Origin: Cyclobacterium marinum DSM 745
Lineage (GTDB): Bacteria > Bacteroidota > Bacteroidia > Cytophagales > Cyclobacteriaceae
Assembly: GCF_000222485.1 (NCBI RefSeq)
Contig: NC_015914.1
Coordinates: forward strand, 4,570,001-4,634,000
Direction of reading: 5' to 3'
DNA length: 64,000 bases
Shown: one piece after another, positions 9,855 through 18,350 of the stretch
How positions within the stretch are numbered: position 1 is the first letter of the stretch
Layout: each line of letters begins with the position of its first letter
Program-made: the position numbers and the translations under genes
Notes under the pieces: model-generated
What the model saw: the letters and a program-made list of their open reading frames with translations, nothing else
Databases searched by the model: none
Told to the model about the DNA's origin: nothing

Positions 9855-10937
9855 ATGAATTTGACTAGAGGTTTAATTCTATTGGCTTTTACGATAAGTC
9901 TATTAGGCTTACAAGAGCGTGATAATCCTGGCAAAAAGACTTTAATAGAAAGTTTGCAAACAGACTCTTTACGCTATGACATGTATTTGCTGGAAAATGA
10001 GCTGGGAGAGTCAGAGGGGTATATGGCAGAAATTTTTACCCCTGTTTGTCATACCAATGAATGTTATCCGGTTTATATCGACTTCTATTGGGATCTTTTA
10101 GGTAATTACCTAAAATATGAAATTCCGGAAGGAGAGTTGTTAACCAAATTAGACCACGTGCCCTTTGATGATGAAGACCATGAAAAGTTGCAGGAGATTC
10201 TTAGTAATGAAAGGTCGCTTCTCAAAGACTATAAGATTGAAGAGTTGGTGGGAAGCACACAAACGGTAGCCGCAAATGGCGTGGATGCCGTAACAGGAGC
10301 TACCCTCAAAACAATCAAAAATGAAGTTATAGACGGTGCTGTTTATTCTTGTTATACTTTATGGCATTTGGCGCATGGGGAGATGGCGGAAAAGGTTAAG
10401 GTGCATACAGAGGGGCTTTATTCAAAGGCTTTGTTGATACAGTTTCTAGAAAGTGGACATTATCCCTATCAATATTGGGCTATTGAGAAGGTTATTAATA
10501 AGGACCTATATACCGACGATAAATTATCAACAGCTATGCTTGAGGTATTGCTTGGAGACAATATTTTTCTGAGTTCACACCTAATCAAAGTCTTGCCTGA
10601 GGAGGTTTTCTCTTCTTTAAAAAGGCAGGTTTGGCTTTGGCAAACCATGGAGAAAAGTCCGTATAAGTTACAAATGAAGATGCTCGATAAATTTAACACT
10701 TTGAAATTGTACCCCGAACTACAAATCAAATTGTTGGAAGGCTTGAAAGAAGGCAATCCTGCCCAGCAAAGAAAGGTTTATTCGGTATTAAAAAACCAGC
10801 TAAATCTTAGCAAATCACTTCAATATCAGGTTTTGGATTACATAAAGCAAGGTATATGGAAAGATGGATTGATAGAACTATTACTCGGTCAAAATAAACT
10901 GGATAAAAAAATAAAAAAACAACTGAACACTAAATAA
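9855..10937 (+). CDS. Exported FMN-binding-like protein fused to a helical-repeat region
   Basis: The protein has 360 residues, with a hydrophobic N-terminus (about 1-20) that looks like a signal or anchor. Residues about 60-165 resemble an FMN_bind domain: YPVYIDFYWDLLGNYLKYEI, then DAVTGATLKT at 144-153. DAVTGAT fits the ApbE flavinylation consensus Dxx[S/T]GA[T/S], with Thr150 as the predicted FMN-linked residue. The remaining 190 residues are leucine-rich paired helices resembling HEAT or armadillo repeats (ALLIQFLESGHYPYQYWAIEKV; LQIKLLEGLKEGNPAQ). It lies between a lipoprotein and an FAD oxidoreductase, 11 bp before the latter, so it could pass electrons to or from that enzyme. No apbE gene is present in the window. 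The FMN assignment rests on the motif alone. Confidence 0.7.
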   Translation: MNLTRGLILLAFTISLLGLQERDNPGKKTLIESLQTDSLRYDMYLLENELGESEGYMAEIFTPVCHTNECYPVYIDFYWDLLGNYLKYEIPEGELLTKLDHVPFDDEDHEKLQEILSNERSLLKDYKIEELVGSTQTVAANGVDAVTGATLKTIKNEVIDGAVYSCYTLWHLAHGEMAEKVKVHTEGLYSKALLIQFLESGHYPYQYWAIEKVINKDLYTDDKLSTAMLEVLLGDNIFLSSHLIKVLPEEVFSSLKRQVWLWQTMEKSPYKLQMKMLDKFNTLKLYPELQIKLLEGLKEGNPAQQRKVYSVLKNQLNLSKSLQYQVLDYIKQGIWKDGLIELLLGQNKLDKKIKKQLNTK

Positions 10938-10948
10938 ATAAACCTAAA

Positions 10949-12775
10949 ATGAAACGTATTCTATGGATGTTTGGCCTTTTGCTGGCCTTTACCCAAGTAA
11001 ACCTACAAGCCCAAGACAGGGTGCTTGTAGAAGCAGAATCATTCCAAAATACAGGAGGATGGGTCATTGACCAGCAATCCTTCGATGTATTGTACAGTTC
11101 CTATCTGATGGCCCATGGTATGGGACGCGTGGTGGAAGATGCCAGTACCAAAGTGAATTTTGAAAAGGGTGGGACTTATCATATGTGGGTAAGAACCAAA
11201 GATTGGGCTCCATATCCTACAGGGCCCGGAGCTTTTAAATTGTCGATCAATGGGAGAGAAATTGACCAAGTTTTTGGGCAAAGTGGAATCATAGATTGGG
11301 ATTGGTATTATGCTGGCTCTGTTGATATGAAAAAAGGAGAAAATACCTTAACTGCCAAAGATCTTTCCGGATTTAACGGCAGGTTTGATGCCATTTATTT
11401 TTCCACCTCCAAGGAAGACAAGCCTATAAATGATAATGAAAAACTCCTCATGCTACGCAAGGAATTATTGGGATTGACAGATGGCCCTGAGGAGATAGGG
11501 GAATTTGACCTGGTAGTAGTAGGTGGTGGTATTGCAGGTACTTCTGCAGCCATATCTGCGGCTAGGATGGGTTTAAAGGTAGCTTTAATACAAAACAGGC
11601 CGGTATTGGGTGGAAACAATAGCTCAGAAATAAGGGTTCACCTGATGGGAAGAGTAGATGTAAACCATTACCCAAAATTAGGCCGTATTGTTCGGGAATT
11701 AGACAATGGGGATCCGGGGAATGGTAATCCTGACGAAAAAAGATATGGAGATGATAGAAAGGAGCAAATTGTAAAGGCTGAACCCAATATCTCCCTCCAT
11801 CTCAATACCCATGTGTATGAAGTGGAAATGGATGGGAATAGCATCAAGGCGGTGATAGGTCGCGATATTGCAACCAACCAAGAATACCGATTTGAAGGTA
11901 CTTATTTCTCCGACTGTACGGGAGATGGTACATTGGGATTCCTTGCCGGCGCCGAATACCGGATGGGACGGGAAAGCAAAGAGGAAACCGGAGAATCATT
12001 GGCAGCTGATACTGCAGATGATTTTACTTTAGGAACCTCTAATTTATGGGCCTCCCTTGAAAAGGATTATCCTTCTGATTTCCCGGAAACCCCGTGGGCA
12101 CTACAGTTTTCGGATGAATACCACATCGATGAACACAAAGCTGATTGGCAATGGGAGACCGGTTTTGGTAATTTCAACACCATCTATGAGGCTGAAGCAA
12201 TCAGAGACCACAACTTGCGGGCTATTTATGGCAATTGGTCTTACCTGAAAAAAGAGAAAGCCGAGAAATACAAAAATAATGAATTGGCTTGGGTATCTTA
12301 TATAGGGGGTAAAAGGGAGTCAAGGAGATTGATGGGAGACCATGTGTTGACCCAAATGGATATTCAAGATGGGGTGATGTATCCTGATGGAAGTGTAACG
12401 GCTACCTGGACCATTGACCTTCATTTTCCGGATGCAAAAAACTCCAAATACTTTGAGGGAGAGGAATTCTTTGCTGCCACCAAGCATATTAGGGTAAAGC
12501 CTTATACCATACCTTACCGTTGCTTGTATTCACGAAACATTGATAATTTGTACATGGCAGGAAGAAATATTAGCACTACACATGTAGCATTTGGAAGTAC
12601 CAGAGTGATGCGAACTTGTGGGATGATGGGAGAAGCCGTAGGTTATGCAGCTTATGTCGCTAATAGAAACAACGCAAGTCCTAGGGAAGTGTATACACGG
12701 CATTTGGATGAATTTATGGGAATTATCGAATCCCCTTTAAATATTTATACTTATCCTACATTGCCCAATAAATAA
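10949..12775 (+). CDS. Exported FAD-dependent oxidoreductase with N-terminal carbohydrate-binding-like domain
   Basis: The protein has 608 residues. A signal peptide ends at about residue 21 (LQAQ). Residues about 24-155 form a beta-sandwich with the CBM6/35-like opening VEAESF and a WVRTKDW strand. The oxidoreductase starts at about 187 with DLVVVGGGIAGTSAAISAAR (the dinucleotide-binding GxGxxG) followed by RPVLGGNNSSEIRVH, typical of the FAD_oxidored family (PF12831). SDCTGDGTLGFLAGAEYRMG and the C-terminal NLYMAGRNISTTHVAFGSTRVM complete the FAD site. It is predicted to be periplasmic and to oxidise or reduce a glycan-derived substrate; the actual reaction of this family in such loci is unknown to me. 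A paralogue without signal peptide is encoded at 16065. Confidence 0.9.
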   Translation: MKRILWMFGLLLAFTQVNLQAQDRVLVEAESFQNTGGWVIDQQSFDVLYSSYLMAHGMGRVVEDASTKVNFEKGGTYHMWVRTKDWAPYPTGPGAFKLSINGREIDQVFGQSGIIDWDWYYAGSVDMKKGENTLTAKDLSGFNGRFDAIYFSTSKEDKPINDNEKLLMLRKELLGLTDGPEEIGEFDLVVVGGGIAGTSAAISAARMGLKVALIQNRPVLGGNNSSEIRVHLMGRVDVNHYPKLGRIVRELDNGDPGNGNPDEKRYGDDRKEQIVKAEPNISLHLNTHVYEVEMDGNSIKAVIGRDIATNQEYRFEGTYFSDCTGDGTLGFLAGAEYRMGRESKEETGESLAADTADDFTLGTSNLWASLEKDYPSDFPETPWALQFSDEYHIDEHKADWQWETGFGNFNTIYEAEAIRDHNLRAIYGNWSYLKKEKAEKYKNNELAWVSYIGGKRESRRLMGDHVLTQMDIQDGVMYPDGSVTATWTIDLHFPDAKNSKYFEGEEFFAATKHIRVKPYTIPYRCLYSRNIDNLYMAGRNISTTHVAFGSTRVMRTCGMMGEAVGYAAYVANRNNASPREVYTRHLDEFMGIIESPLNIYTYPTLPNK

Positions 12776-12789
12776 GCCTGGCTTTAAAG

Positions 12790-14232
12790 ATGAATTATTT
12801 TAAAATACCAATTCTATTATCCTGGTTTTTGTTTGGGACATATTTTGCTCAAGCTTTCAACAAGCCTCCGAATTTTGTTTTTATCATCACCGATGATATT
12901 TCAGCGGAGGACCTTAGCATTTATGGCAATCAATCGATTGAAACCCCAAATCTGGAAAGGCTGGCGATGAGAGGGTTGGTATTTGATAATGCCTATTTAA
13001 CGGCAAGTTCTTGTTCGCCTAGCAGGATATCCATGATTACCGGTAGGTACCCACACAATACCGGAGCACCTGAAATCCATGTACCTCTTCCAAATAGTCA
13101 AAATACCTTTGTTCAAGAATTAAAAAAAACGGGTTACCATACGGTTTTATCTGGTAAAAATCACATGGCACCGCCCGATCAGTTAGGATTTGTGGAACAT
13201 TCTGAAGGTCGGCCAGCAGGTAGTGAAAAATGGTTGGCTCACCTTCAAGGCCGTCCCAAAGACCAGCCCTTCTTCTTTTGGTTTGCCTCTCACGATGCCC
13301 ACAGGGACTGGCAGGTAAATGATCAGGCCCGTACTTATCTTCCTTCCCAGGTCGAGGTACAGCCTTATATGTACGATGGTCCGCTTACTCGAAAGGATCT
13401 AACCGGATATTACCATGAAATCAGTAGGTTGGATCATTATGTAGGATTAGTGCTGAATGAATTGGAAGCACAAGGTATAATGGACAATACTTATGTGATT
13501 TTGGTCTCTGACAATGGCAGGCCTTTTCCCAGAAGCAAGACCTACTTGTATAAGAATGGCATTCAAACACCTTTGCTTATTTCAGGACCAAAAGTCAAAC
13601 AAGGAAGAACCAATTCCTTGGTTAGTGCTATCGATTTATCTGCGACAATCCTTGAGCTTGCTGGACTGAATAGGCCCAATAGCATTCAAGGTATAAGCTT
13701 TGTGAAAGTGTTACAAGAGCATTCTGCCATAGTTCGTGAAGTGGCCTTTGCCGAAAGAAATTGGCATCGGTACAGTATGCACGAAAGAATGGTCAGAATG
13801 GGTGATTGGATTTACATTAGAAACAACTGGCCCAATAAACGGAATCTTTCCGGAGAGTCAGACCCTCATGCTTTTCCTGCAGCAAAGGAGTTGTGGAACA
13901 GGTATGAAAAAGGAGAACTTACGGCAGCTCAGTCTTTAATCACCATGTTGCCCCAGCCGGCAGAAGAACTTTACCATACCAAAAATGATCCCCATAATCT
14001 TAAGAATGTGATTTATGCACCTGAAAATAGAGCCCTCGTTCACAAAATGAGAATAGTATTGACAAAATGGACCAACCAAACAGGGGATAACATACCCAAT
14101 AATCCTACCCCAAATAAAGCAACTTTGGATGGCAGTCTCCTAGAATGGAAGAGAGGAGAAATGCCTGGTGAAGCTACCTCGGCTTATTCAATTAACCATC
14201 CAGGCCCAATTCTATTAAAGGAATATCATTAA
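12790..14232 (+). CDS. Second exported type I sulfatase
   Basis: The protein has 480 residues with a signal peptide (about 1-21). Domain order is standard: PNFVFIITDDISAEDLSIYG, then SSCSPSR with maturation Cys at 75, MITGRYP, the GKNHMAPP segment (Lys and His of the active site) and LVSDNGRPFPRSK (metal ligands Asp-Asn). The C-terminus carries the usual EELYHTKNDPHNLKNV block. It is 14 bp after the FAD oxidoreductase and probably removes a sulfate at a different position from the first sulfatase at 5905. Two distinct sulfatases in one operon imply a glycan carrying at least two sulfate types. Family certain, linkage unknown. Confidence 0.94.
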   Translation: MNYFKIPILLSWFLFGTYFAQAFNKPPNFVFIITDDISAEDLSIYGNQSIETPNLERLAMRGLVFDNAYLTASSCSPSRISMITGRYPHNTGAPEIHVPLPNSQNTFVQELKKTGYHTVLSGKNHMAPPDQLGFVEHSEGRPAGSEKWLAHLQGRPKDQPFFFWFASHDAHRDWQVNDQARTYLPSQVEVQPYMYDGPLTRKDLTGYYHEISRLDHYVGLVLNELEAQGIMDNTYVILVSDNGRPFPRSKTYLYKNGIQTPLLISGPKVKQGRTNSLVSAIDLSATILELAGLNRPNSIQGISFVKVLQEHSAIVREVAFAERNWHRYSMHERMVRMGDWIYIRNNWPNKRNLSGESDPHAFPAAKELWNRYEKGELTAAQSLITMLPQPAEELYHTKNDPHNLKNVIYAPENRALVHKMRIVLTKWTNQTGDNIPNNPTPNKATLDGSLLEWKRGEMPGEATSAYSINHPGPILLKEYH

Positions 14233-14369
14233 TCGATTTGGAAATGTCTTTACTATTATAAGTTTAAATATTACAATTATCTTTAAATTTATATTTTAAA
14301 ATAGGCTTATTTAGAATGTCCATATTTCTCCATCATCATTAAGCATTTCCCCACCTTATTCCCAGTTGT

Positions 14370-16040
14370 ATGCATCAATTAGATTACCTAACCATTTTTA
14401 TTTTTACATTAATTATTCTTGGAGCAGGCTTGTCATTTGGTAGACAAGGAGGAGATATGAAATCTTTTTTCGCTGCGGGGGGGGCTGTTCCCTGGTCCAT
14501 TAGTGGCCTGTCTTTGTTCATGAGTTTTTTCTCTGCAGGAACCTTTGTAGTTTGGGGTTCCATTGCTTATGAATGGGGTTGGGTAGCCATCACCATTCAA
14601 ATGGCCATGTGTACCAGTGGTTTTCTGATTGGCAAATACTTGGCTCCCAAATGGAAAGAAACACAATCTATTACCGTTGCAGAATACCTTACCAATAGGT
14701 TTGGAAAAAAAGTGCAACAGTATTATACATTCATCTTCTTAGTACTATCTCTAGGTTATACAGGTGCATTTCTCTACCCGGTGGCAAAAATATTAAATGT
14801 AGTTACAGGTTTTGATATTTATTATGCCATCCTGCTTTTGGGAGGAATGATTATGCTTTATACTGCAGTTGGGGGCCTTTGGGCAGTAATTGTAACAGAT
14901 GTTTTACAGTTTGTGATTTTAACTGCTGCGGTTTTGATCGTATTACCGCTTTCTTTGGAGAAGGTAGGGGGTATGAATCAATTTATTGCTGAAGCTCCCG
15001 ACACTTTTTTTAATCTATTCAATGGTGAATATACCTTTTGGTTCATCCTGGCATTTGTTGGGTACAACACCATTTTTATAGGTGGAAACTGGGCTTATGT
15101 CCAAAGGTATACTTCTGTGAAAGATACCAAATCAGCAAGTAAGGTAGGTTATCTTTTTTGTGCATTGTACCTGATTAGTCCCTTAATTTGGATGTTGCCT
15201 CCTATGATTTATCGGGTTTTGGATCCCAGTCTTACAGGATTAGAAACAGAAGGAGCCTATCTGAGAATGTGTATGAGTGTGTTACCTGTAGGTATGTTGG
15301 GTTTAATGCTTGGAGGAATGATCTTTGCCACAGCCAGCTCGGTCAACACTTCTCTCAATCTTGCTGCTGCAGTTTTGACCAATGATGTTTACCAGCCTCT
15401 GAATCCAAATGCTGCCCCTAAGACTCTGATGAAAGTGGCCAGAATAGCAACACTCCTCTTTGGCTTGGGTACCATAGGTGTGGCGTTTATGGTCCCTCTG
15501 GCCGGAGGTATAGTGGAGGTAGTGCTAAGCATCGGGGCAGTTACCGGAGGTGCCCTATATGCCCCTGCTATTTGGGGGCTATTTTCGAAAAAACAAACAG
15601 GATCTTCCATTTTGGTTGTTACCGGACTGAGCCTTTTAATCAATCTATTTTTTAAGTTTATTTCTCCGGCCTTATTTTCTTTTGCCTTAGGGCGTAGTAG
15701 TGAAATGATTGTAGGAGTGTTTTTACCTATTGCACTTTTGGCCTTCTATGAAATTTTTGCGAGGGGTGAAAATGTCCAATTTGAGCAATACAAAAACTAT
15801 TTAGGCAGAAACAAGGATAAAGATTTGACTAATGGTTTAAACGATGGTCAAAGTCAGAATACTTATGGCTATAAGGTAATGGGTTGGGCCTTTATTGGCA
15901 TTGGTTTGTTGTTCTTTGGTCTGGGGATATGGGGAGGAGGAGGTAGCATTTATCTCTTTATAATGGGAACATTAATTTTTCTCCTCGGATATTTTGCTGT
16001 TCATTATTCAAGAAAAAAAGCGAAAGCTCAAAATATATAA
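14370..16040 (+). CDS. Sodium:solute symporter (SSS family)
   Basis: The protein has 556 residues and about 13-14 hydrophobic membrane segments. It begins MHQLDYLTIFIFTLIILGAG and contains the family-typical FFAAGGAVPWSISGLSLF loop, the TVAEYLTNRFGKK segment and FATASSVNTSLNLAAAVLTNDVY near the sodium site. It should carry a sugar or sugar acid across the inner membrane with Na+. It lies in the polysaccharide operon between a sulfatase and a cytoplasmic oxidoreductase, so it probably imports the mono- or oligosaccharide product those enzymes make. There is a 137-bp gap upstream and 24 bp downstream. The exact solute is unknown. Confidence 0.93.
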   Translation: MHQLDYLTIFIFTLIILGAGLSFGRQGGDMKSFFAAGGAVPWSISGLSLFMSFFSAGTFVVWGSIAYEWGWVAITIQMAMCTSGFLIGKYLAPKWKETQSITVAEYLTNRFGKKVQQYYTFIFLVLSLGYTGAFLYPVAKILNVVTGFDIYYAILLLGGMIMLYTAVGGLWAVIVTDVLQFVILTAAVLIVLPLSLEKVGGMNQFIAEAPDTFFNLFNGEYTFWFILAFVGYNTIFIGGNWAYVQRYTSVKDTKSASKVGYLFCALYLISPLIWMLPPMIYRVLDPSLTGLETEGAYLRMCMSVLPVGMLGLMLGGMIFATASSVNTSLNLAAAVLTNDVYQPLNPNAAPKTLMKVARIATLLFGLGTIGVAFMVPLAGGIVEVVLSIGAVTGGALYAPAIWGLFSKKQTGSSILVVTGLSLLINLFFKFISPALFSFALGRSSEMIVGVFLPIALLAFYEIFARGENVQFEQYKNYLGRNKDKDLTNGLNDGQSQNTYGYKVMGWAFIGIGLLFFGLGIWGGGGSIYLFIMGTLIFLLGYFAVHYSRKKAKAQNI

Positions 16041-16064
16041 TAAAACCTGAATTCAGTTAATTAG

Positions 16065-18350
16065 ATGATCAAAGAAAATTTTACGCAAGAGAAGCGAGGG
16101 CTTAAAAATGAAAATATTGATTCAGACCTTGTGATTGTAGGAGGTGGCCTTGCAGGGACCTGTTGTGCCATTACAGCAGCAAGGCAAGGTATCAATGTAG
16201 TGTTAGTACAAGATAGGCCTGTATTGGGAGGGAATGGCTCATCTGAAATTCGCCTATGGATTCTTGGGGCAACTTCACATATGGGTAACAATAATCGTTG
16301 GGCTAGAGAAGGAGGAGTTATCGATGAGATTCTTTTGGAAAATTTATACCGAAACCCTGAAGGGAATCCTTTGATATTGGATACTATCCTTATTGAGAAG
16401 GTTACTGAACTTCCGAATATCAAGCTTCTGTTGAATACAGCTATGTATGATTTAGAGAAGAAAGGGAACGATACCATTGATCATGTATTGGCATTTTGCA
16501 GCCAGAATTCCACGATATATAGGCTAAAAGCCCCATTGTTTGTGGACGGATCCGGAGATGGGATTATGAGTTTTATGGCAGGTGCTGCTTTCAGGATGGG
16601 GGCTGAGGCCGCCAGTGAATTCGATGAAGCTTTCGCACCGGATCAAGCGTATGGAGAGCTACTTGGACACAGCTTGTATTTTTACAGTAAAGATACAGGT
16701 AAACCTGTTAGGTTTGTTGCTCCCCAATATGCTAATACCGAAATTGAGGAATTACCAAGGTTTAAATCTTTCAATTTGAAAGACCATGGTTGCCGGCTTT
16801 GGTGGGTGGAATATGGCGGTAGAAAAGATACAATTCATGATTCTGAAACAATTAAATGGGAACTTTGGAGAGTAATTTACGGCATCTGGAATCACTTGAA
16901 AAATTCAGGAGAATACCCGGAAACAGACACCCATACCTTGGAATGGGTAGGTTCGATTCCAGGAAAAAGAGAGAGCCGAAGATTTGAAGGAGATTATATT
17001 TTGTCTCAAAAAGATGTGGTAGAACAACGAGAGTTTAGTGATGCGATTTCCTATGGTGGTTGGGCTTTGGACCTACATCCTGCAGATGGAGTTTATGGAG
17101 AAAAACCCGGCTGTACGCAATGGCATACAAAAGGTATTTATCAGATTCCTTACAGGACCATGTACAGCAAAAATATCAGTAATTTATTTTTGACCGGAAG
17201 GATAATTAGTGCCAGTCATGTGGCCTTTGGATCGAGTCGGGTAATGGCGACTTGTGCCCACAATGCCCAGGCCGTGGCCATGGCTGCAGTGCTCTGCAAG
17301 GAGGAGGAAATTAGCCCTTCAGAAATCCTAAATGAGGGTAGGATAGAAGCCTTAAAAGATCGCTTGGTTTTACATGGGCAATACATCCCTAATCATGTGT
17401 TGAAATTGAAAGAAGATTTGGCTCCATTGGCAACGATATCTGCTTCTTCCACCATGAGATTGTCGGGACTGGCCTTTGATGGACCTTGGAAATCTTTGAC
17501 CTTCGCTGCAGCACAAATGTTGCCCCTTTCCCCCGGGAAATTACCGACCATGAAATTCCTGTTCAAAGCTAAAGAAAACACCAAAATACAGGTGTCTTTG
17601 CTAAAAAGTAAAAAGAAAGGTAACTTCAGCCCGGAGGTAATATTAGCTAAAAAAGAGTTTGAATTAACTTTAGGTGAACAATATTTAACAATTGATTTAC
17701 AGATTAATATAGAAAATTCAGAATATTATTTTGTGGCTTTTGAAGCCAATGACAAGGTGTCGATAAGGTGTTCTCAAACAAGGGCCACAGGACTCCTCAC
17801 CGTCTTCCAAAAATTCAATAAAGCTGTAGCTACCTCTAGCAGGCAAGAACCACCAAAAGGTATTGGTATTGAGGATTTTGACTTTTGGTTACCGGAAAGA
17901 AGGCCTGAAGGTCATAACCTAGGATTTGAGTTTTCTGAGGCTATTGACCTATATTCAACAAAAGATTTAGTGAATGGCATTTTTAGACCTACAGTGTCCT
18001 CAAATGCTTGGGCAGCTTGCTTAAATGATTCTCATCCATTCATTGAGATGGTTTGGGATAAATACCAGATTATAAGTGAGTTAAAATTGTATTTTGATAC
18101 TGATTTTGACCATGCACTAGAGTCAACCCTAATGGGACATCCGGAACATGAAATACCTTTTTGTGTGAGAGAGATTGAAATCAGGGATGGACAGGGAAAA
18201 GTATTAGCAGCTATTCAGGACAATCATCAAACTGTTGTATCGCTTAAATTCAAAGACCCAATTGAAACGGACCAATTGAAGTTATCTTTTAAGCAAAAAC
18301 TTGAGCATGTTCCAGTAGCTTTATTTGGTATAGTATGTTTAAAGAAATGA
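16065..18350 (+). CDS. Cytoplasmic FAD-dependent oxidoreductase with C-terminal discoidin-like domain
   Basis: The protein has 761 residues and no signal peptide. It opens directly with charged residues, then SDLVIVGGGLAGTCCAITAA (about 20-40) and RPVLGGNGSSEIRLW, the same FAD_oxidored signature as the 10949 gene product. VDGSGDGIMSFMAGAAFRMG and FLTGRIISASHVAFGSSRVM complete the FAD fold by about residue 410. Residues about 450-590 look like a beta-sandwich (MKFLFKAKENTKIQVSLL). A tail from about 620 (SSNAWAACLNDSHPFIEMVW) resembles a discoidin/F5-8C fold, odd for a cytoplasmic protein. The gene ends in an ATGA overlap with the next. The reaction is unknown; substrate delivery by the neighbouring symporter is plausible. 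Confidence 0.88.
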   Translation: MIKENFTQEKRGLKNENIDSDLVIVGGGLAGTCCAITAARQGINVVLVQDRPVLGGNGSSEIRLWILGATSHMGNNNRWAREGGVIDEILLENLYRNPEGNPLILDTILIEKVTELPNIKLLLNTAMYDLEKKGNDTIDHVLAFCSQNSTIYRLKAPLFVDGSGDGIMSFMAGAAFRMGAEAASEFDEAFAPDQAYGELLGHSLYFYSKDTGKPVRFVAPQYANTEIEELPRFKSFNLKDHGCRLWWVEYGGRKDTIHDSETIKWELWRVIYGIWNHLKNSGEYPETDTHTLEWVGSIPGKRESRRFEGDYILSQKDVVEQREFSDAISYGGWALDLHPADGVYGEKPGCTQWHTKGIYQIPYRTMYSKNISNLFLTGRIISASHVAFGSSRVMATCAHNAQAVAMAAVLCKEEEISPSEILNEGRIEALKDRLVLHGQYIPNHVLKLKEDLAPLATISASSTMRLSGLAFDGPWKSLTFAAAQMLPLSPGKLPTMKFLFKAKENTKIQVSLLKSKKKGNFSPEVILAKKEFELTLGEQYLTIDLQINIENSEYYFVAFEANDKVSIRCSQTRATGLLTVFQKFNKAVATSSRQEPPKGIGIEDFDFWLPERRPEGHNLGFEFSEAIDLYSTKDLVNGIFRPTVSSNAWAACLNDSHPFIEMVWDKYQIISELKLYFDTDFDHALESTLMGHPEHEIPFCVREIEIRDGQGKVLAAIQDNHQTVVSLKFKDPIETDQLKLSFKQKLEHVPVALFGIVCLKK

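Noticed and set aside
16061..16477. Minus-strand open frame of 138 codons
   Set aside because: Lies wholly opposite the FAD-binding part of the + strand oxidoreductase; no recognisable domain and the + strand motifs are intact.
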